Positions 6,524 through 8,526 of a stretch of 8,526 nt of DNA are shown piece after piece (positions within the stretch are counted from its first letter, which is position 1; the number at the start of each line of letters is the position of its first letter). The position numbers were made by a program, and so were the translations under genes. Origin of the DNA: Actinomycetota bacterium (GTDB lineage: Bacteria; Actinomycetota; Actinomycetes; Mycobacteriales; Mycobacteriaceae); assembly GCA_005787665.1 (NCBI GenBank), contig SYAB01000038.1, positions 1-8,526 of the forward strand, written 5' to 3'. Below the pieces are notes generated by a model. The model was not told where the DNA came from and ran no database searches. It worked only from the letters and a program-made list of their open reading frames with translations.

Positions 6524-8031
6524 GCCGCTCCCGATTCACCGCGCTGATCGCGGCCGCGCTGGCAGTGCTGATCGCCGGCGGGGCGGCCCTGCTGGTGCGC
6601 AACGTGGTGACCAAGCCGACGCGGGTCACCGCCTTCTTCACCAGTGCCACCGCGATCTACCCGGGGGACCAGGTCCGGGTCGCCGGGGTCAAGGTGGGCA
6701 GCATCACCGCGATCGAGCCCCAGGGCACGAAGGCGAAGCTGACCCTGGCGATCGACCGCGACGTGCCGATCCCGGCCGACGCGAAGGCCGTGATCATCGC
6801 CCAGAACCTGGTCGGTGCCCGCTATGTCCAGTTGGCGCCCGCGTATGAGGCCGATGGGCAGCCGGGCGGGCCGACGATGCGCGACGGTGCGGTCATCGAC
6901 ACCGACCGGACCGCGGTGCCCGTCGAGTGGGACCAGGTCAAGGAGCAACTGACCCGGCTGTCCGCCGATCTCGGGCCGACCATCGAGGGTTCCACGTCCT
7001 CGGTGGGGCGGTTCATCGACAGCGCGGCAGGCGCCATGGACGGAAACGGGGAGAAGCTTCGCGAGGCCATCCGGCAGCTTTCCGGGCTGAGCCGGATCCT
7101 CGCCGACGGCAGCGGCAACATCGTCGACGTCGTGGCGAACCTCCAGGTCTTCGTGACCGCACTTCGGGACAGCAACACCCAGATCGTCGCGTTCCAGGAC
7201 CGGTTGGCCACCGTCTCCGGGGTGCTCGACGGCAGCCGCTCCGATCTCGACGCGGCCCTGACCAACCTGTCCAGCGTGGTGGTCGACGTCAAACGCTTCC
7301 TCGCCGGCAGCCGTAACCAGACCGCCGAGCAGATCGAGCGGCTCGGCGACGTGGTCCGCAATCTCAGCGAGAACCAGATGGCGCTGAAGAATCTGCTGCA
7401 CGTCGCCCCGAACGCGATCGGCAACAGCTACAACATCTACAACCCGGACATCCAGAGCGCACTCGGCGGCTTTGCGCTGGCCAACTTCTCCAACCCGTTG
7501 CAGGTGGTGTGCGCGGCGATCGGCGCGATCGAGAACGCGACGGCGGGGGAGACCGGCAAGCTGTGCATGCAGTACCTCGGTCCGGCGTTGCGTCTGCTCA
7601 ACTTCAACTCGATTCCGATCCCCTTCAACGCCTACCTGGGTAAGTCTCCGAGCCCGTGGAACCTGATCTACTCCGAGCCCAAGCTGGCCCCGGGCGGCGA
7701 GGGCAGCGCCCCCGCGGTCGAGCTTCCGCCCGGGATCTCGGCCTACACCGGGCTCAACGGGGATGTGCCGCCGCCGCCGGGGTGGGCGGGACCGCCCAAC
7801 ACCTATCGCGGCGCCTACACCCCTGACGGGCTCCCCGCCGATCCGCAGCCCGCCCTGTACCCCGGTGCGCCGATTCCACCCGGCGTCGCGCACGGCGCCG
7901 CCGCGGCGACGCCGTCGAATGTCGAGGGCATGCTGCTGCCCGCCGAGGCCGCACCGCCGGGCCCGGTGCCGCCTCCGCCGATGCCGCCCCCTGTCCCGCT
8001 GCCGGCCGGGGTGGGAGGGCCGCCCTCATGA
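6520..8031 (+). CDS. mceD: MceD: MlaD-domain lipid-transport protein with long proline-rich tail
   Basis: Fourth Mce subunit, 503 residues. A short basic start (MSRSR) leads into a membrane segment (about 7-27). The MlaD domain (about 33-110) contains YPGDQVRVAGVKVGSI and AQNLVGARYVQLAP. A helical region (about 125-300) and a globular part with Cys331 and Cys349 follow. From about residue 400 to the end the protein turns into a Pro/Gly/Ala-rich, probably disordered tail with runs such as PPPPMPPPVPLP. Such tails occur in some Mce proteins of mycobacteria and may lie in the periplasm or contact the cell wall; that role is inference. The ATG overlaps the mceC stop (ATGA) and the stop overlaps the mceE start in the same way. 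Confidence 0.95.
   Translation: MSRSRFTALIAAALAVLIAGGAALLVRNVVTKPTRVTAFFTSATAIYPGDQVRVAGVKVGSITAIEPQGTKAKLTLAIDRDVPIPADAKAVIIAQNLVGARYVQLAPAYEADGQPGGPTMRDGAVIDTDRTAVPVEWDQVKEQLTRLSADLGPTIEGSTSSVGRFIDSAAGAMDGNGEKLREAIRQLSGLSRILADGSGNIVDVVANLQVFVTALRDSNTQIVAFQDRLATVSGVLDGSRSDLDAALTNLSSVVVDVKRFLAGSRNQTAEQIERLGDVVRNLSENQMALKNLLHVAPNAIGNSYNIYNPDIQSALGGFALANFSNPLQVVCAAIGAIENATAGETGKLCMQYLGPALRLLNFNSIPIPFNAYLGKSPSPWNLIYSEPKLAPGGEGSAPAVELPPGISAYTGLNGDVPPPPGWAGPPNTYRGAYTPDGLPADPQPALYPGAPIPPGVAHGAAAATPSNVEGMLLPAEAAPPGPVPPPPMPPPVPLPAGVGGPPS
8013..8018 (+). promoter_or_regulatory. Shine-Dalgarno site of mceE
   Basis: GGGAGG lies 9 bases before the ATG at 8028, within the last codons of mceD. It supports the ATGA-overlap start of mceE. 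Confidence 0.5.
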
Positions 8032-8526
8032 CATGGTCCGGGTCGTTTCGAGCGGTGACCGCCGCTGGCTGTGTGGCGCTGGCTGCCAGCGGCTGCGGCT
8101 TCGGCGGCCTGAATTCGCTGCCGCTGCCGGGTGCGGTGGGACGCGGGGCTGACGCCACCAAATACCACGTCGAACTCGCCAATGTCAGCACGCTGGAACC
8201 GAATTCGCCGGTACTCGTTGGCGACGTCGTGGTGGGCAGCGTGAACCGGATGACGGTTCGGGACTGGCACGCCGACGTCGAAATCTCGGTCAAACCTAAC
8301 GTCGCGATTCCGGCCAATGCGGTGGCCACCGTGGGGCAGACCAGCCTGTTGGGCTCCATGCATCTCGCGCTCAACCCGCCGCTGGGCCCGTCGCCGAGTG
8401 GCCGGCTCACCCCGGGCGCCACGCTGGGCCTGAACACGACCTCGACCTACCCGTCGACCGAGCAGACCCTCTCGGCGCTGTCGGTGGTGATCAACGGTGG
8501 GGGAGTCGGCCAGATCGGGGATATCG
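8028..8526 (+). CDS. mceE: MceE: Mce lipoprotein (LprN-like), N-terminal part (cut by right edge)
   Basis: Fifth Mce subunit; 166 residues are visible and the gene continues beyond the window. The first 22 residues look like a lipoprotein signal peptide ending in ALAASGC, with Cys23 as the lipidation site. Position -3 is Ala rather than the usual Leu. Directly after it come GFGGLNSLPLPG (24-35), a stretch recalled from the Mce4E/LprN family, and then an MlaD domain (about 45-125) with TSLLGSMHLAL. As a lipoprotein it should be anchored by lipid rather than a transmembrane helix and be part of the extracytoplasmic assembly with MceA-D. The ATG overlaps the mceD stop (ATGA) with GGGAGG 9 bases upstream. 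An mceF gene is expected downstream but cannot be seen. Confidence 0.92.
   Translation, partial: MTWSGSFRAVTAAGCVALAASGCGFGGLNSLPLPGAVGRGADATKYHVELANVSTLEPNSPVLVGDVVVGSVNRMTVRDWHADVEISVKPNVAIPANAVATVGQTSLLGSMHLALNPPLGPSPSGRLTPGATLGLNTTSTYPSTEQTLSALSVVINGGGVGQIGDI

Noticed and set aside
7489..7502. Second exact TnnAACnnGTTnnA match, TCCAACCCGTTGCA
   Set aside because: It lies deep inside mceD, encoding Ser-Asn-Pro-Leu in a structured part of the protein. About 0.13 chance matches are expected in 8.5 kb, so one intragenic hit is unremarkable.
6466..7893. Long minus-strand open frame (475 codons) opposite mceD
   Set aside because: Same low-complexity composition from GC bias; mceD on the plus strand has a clear MlaD domain and start/stop overlaps with its neighbours.

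Overview
The window is high-GC actinobacterial DNA, most likely from a Mycobacterium or Mycolicibacterium species (or a close relative). The evidence is a classic mce layout, two YrbE/MlaE-type permease genes followed by a tightly overlapped mceA-to-mceE series, which is characteristic of mycobacteria and related mycolate-containing Actinobacteria. Codon use is strongly GC-biased, so long open frames also appear antisense to nearly every real gene.

Left part, minus strand. Positions 1-430 hold the first 143 codons of a PotA-type (spermidine/putrescine-like) ABC importer ATPase that runs off the left edge and appears to start at a CTG codon behind a strong AGGAGG site. Upstream of it on the same strand, after a 91-base gap, is a complete NAD-type short-chain dehydrogenase (522-1355).

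Centre. Positions 1356-1491 are a divergent control region between the dehydrogenase and the mce operon. It holds a plausible -35/-10 pair facing the mce genes and, just downstream, a 14-bp imperfect palindrome matching the KstR operator TnnAACnnGTTnnA exactly. KstR is the TetR-family repressor of cholesterol catabolism and import in mycobacteria.

Right part, plus strand. Positions 1492-8526 are one operon: yrbEA, yrbEB, mceA, mceB, mceC, mceD and the start of mceE, which is cut by the right edge; an mceF would be expected beyond it. The two permeases should form the inner-membrane core of an ABC-type lipid importer. MceA-D are membrane-anchored MlaD-domain proteins and MceE is a lipoprotein; together they should build the lipid-conducting assembly across the cell envelope. 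The ATPase for such systems (MceG/Mkl) is normally encoded elsewhere and is not seen here. Several sequence traits (YrbEA and YrbEB wording, the GNFNLSG end of YrbEB, the FGGLNSLPLPG stretch of MceE) resemble the Mce4 steroid importer, and the KstR-like box agrees. The divergent dehydrogenase and the PotA neighbour differ from the mce4 locus of M. tuberculosis as I remember it, so this may be a mce4-type paralogue or a rearranged mce4 locus.

Most mce gene junctions are 4-base ATGA overlaps. The mceB/mceC junction is the exception: the ATG overlapping the mceB stop opens a frame that ends after eight codons, and mceC must start elsewhere. This is either a real translational-coupling arrangement or the mark of a one-base deletion.
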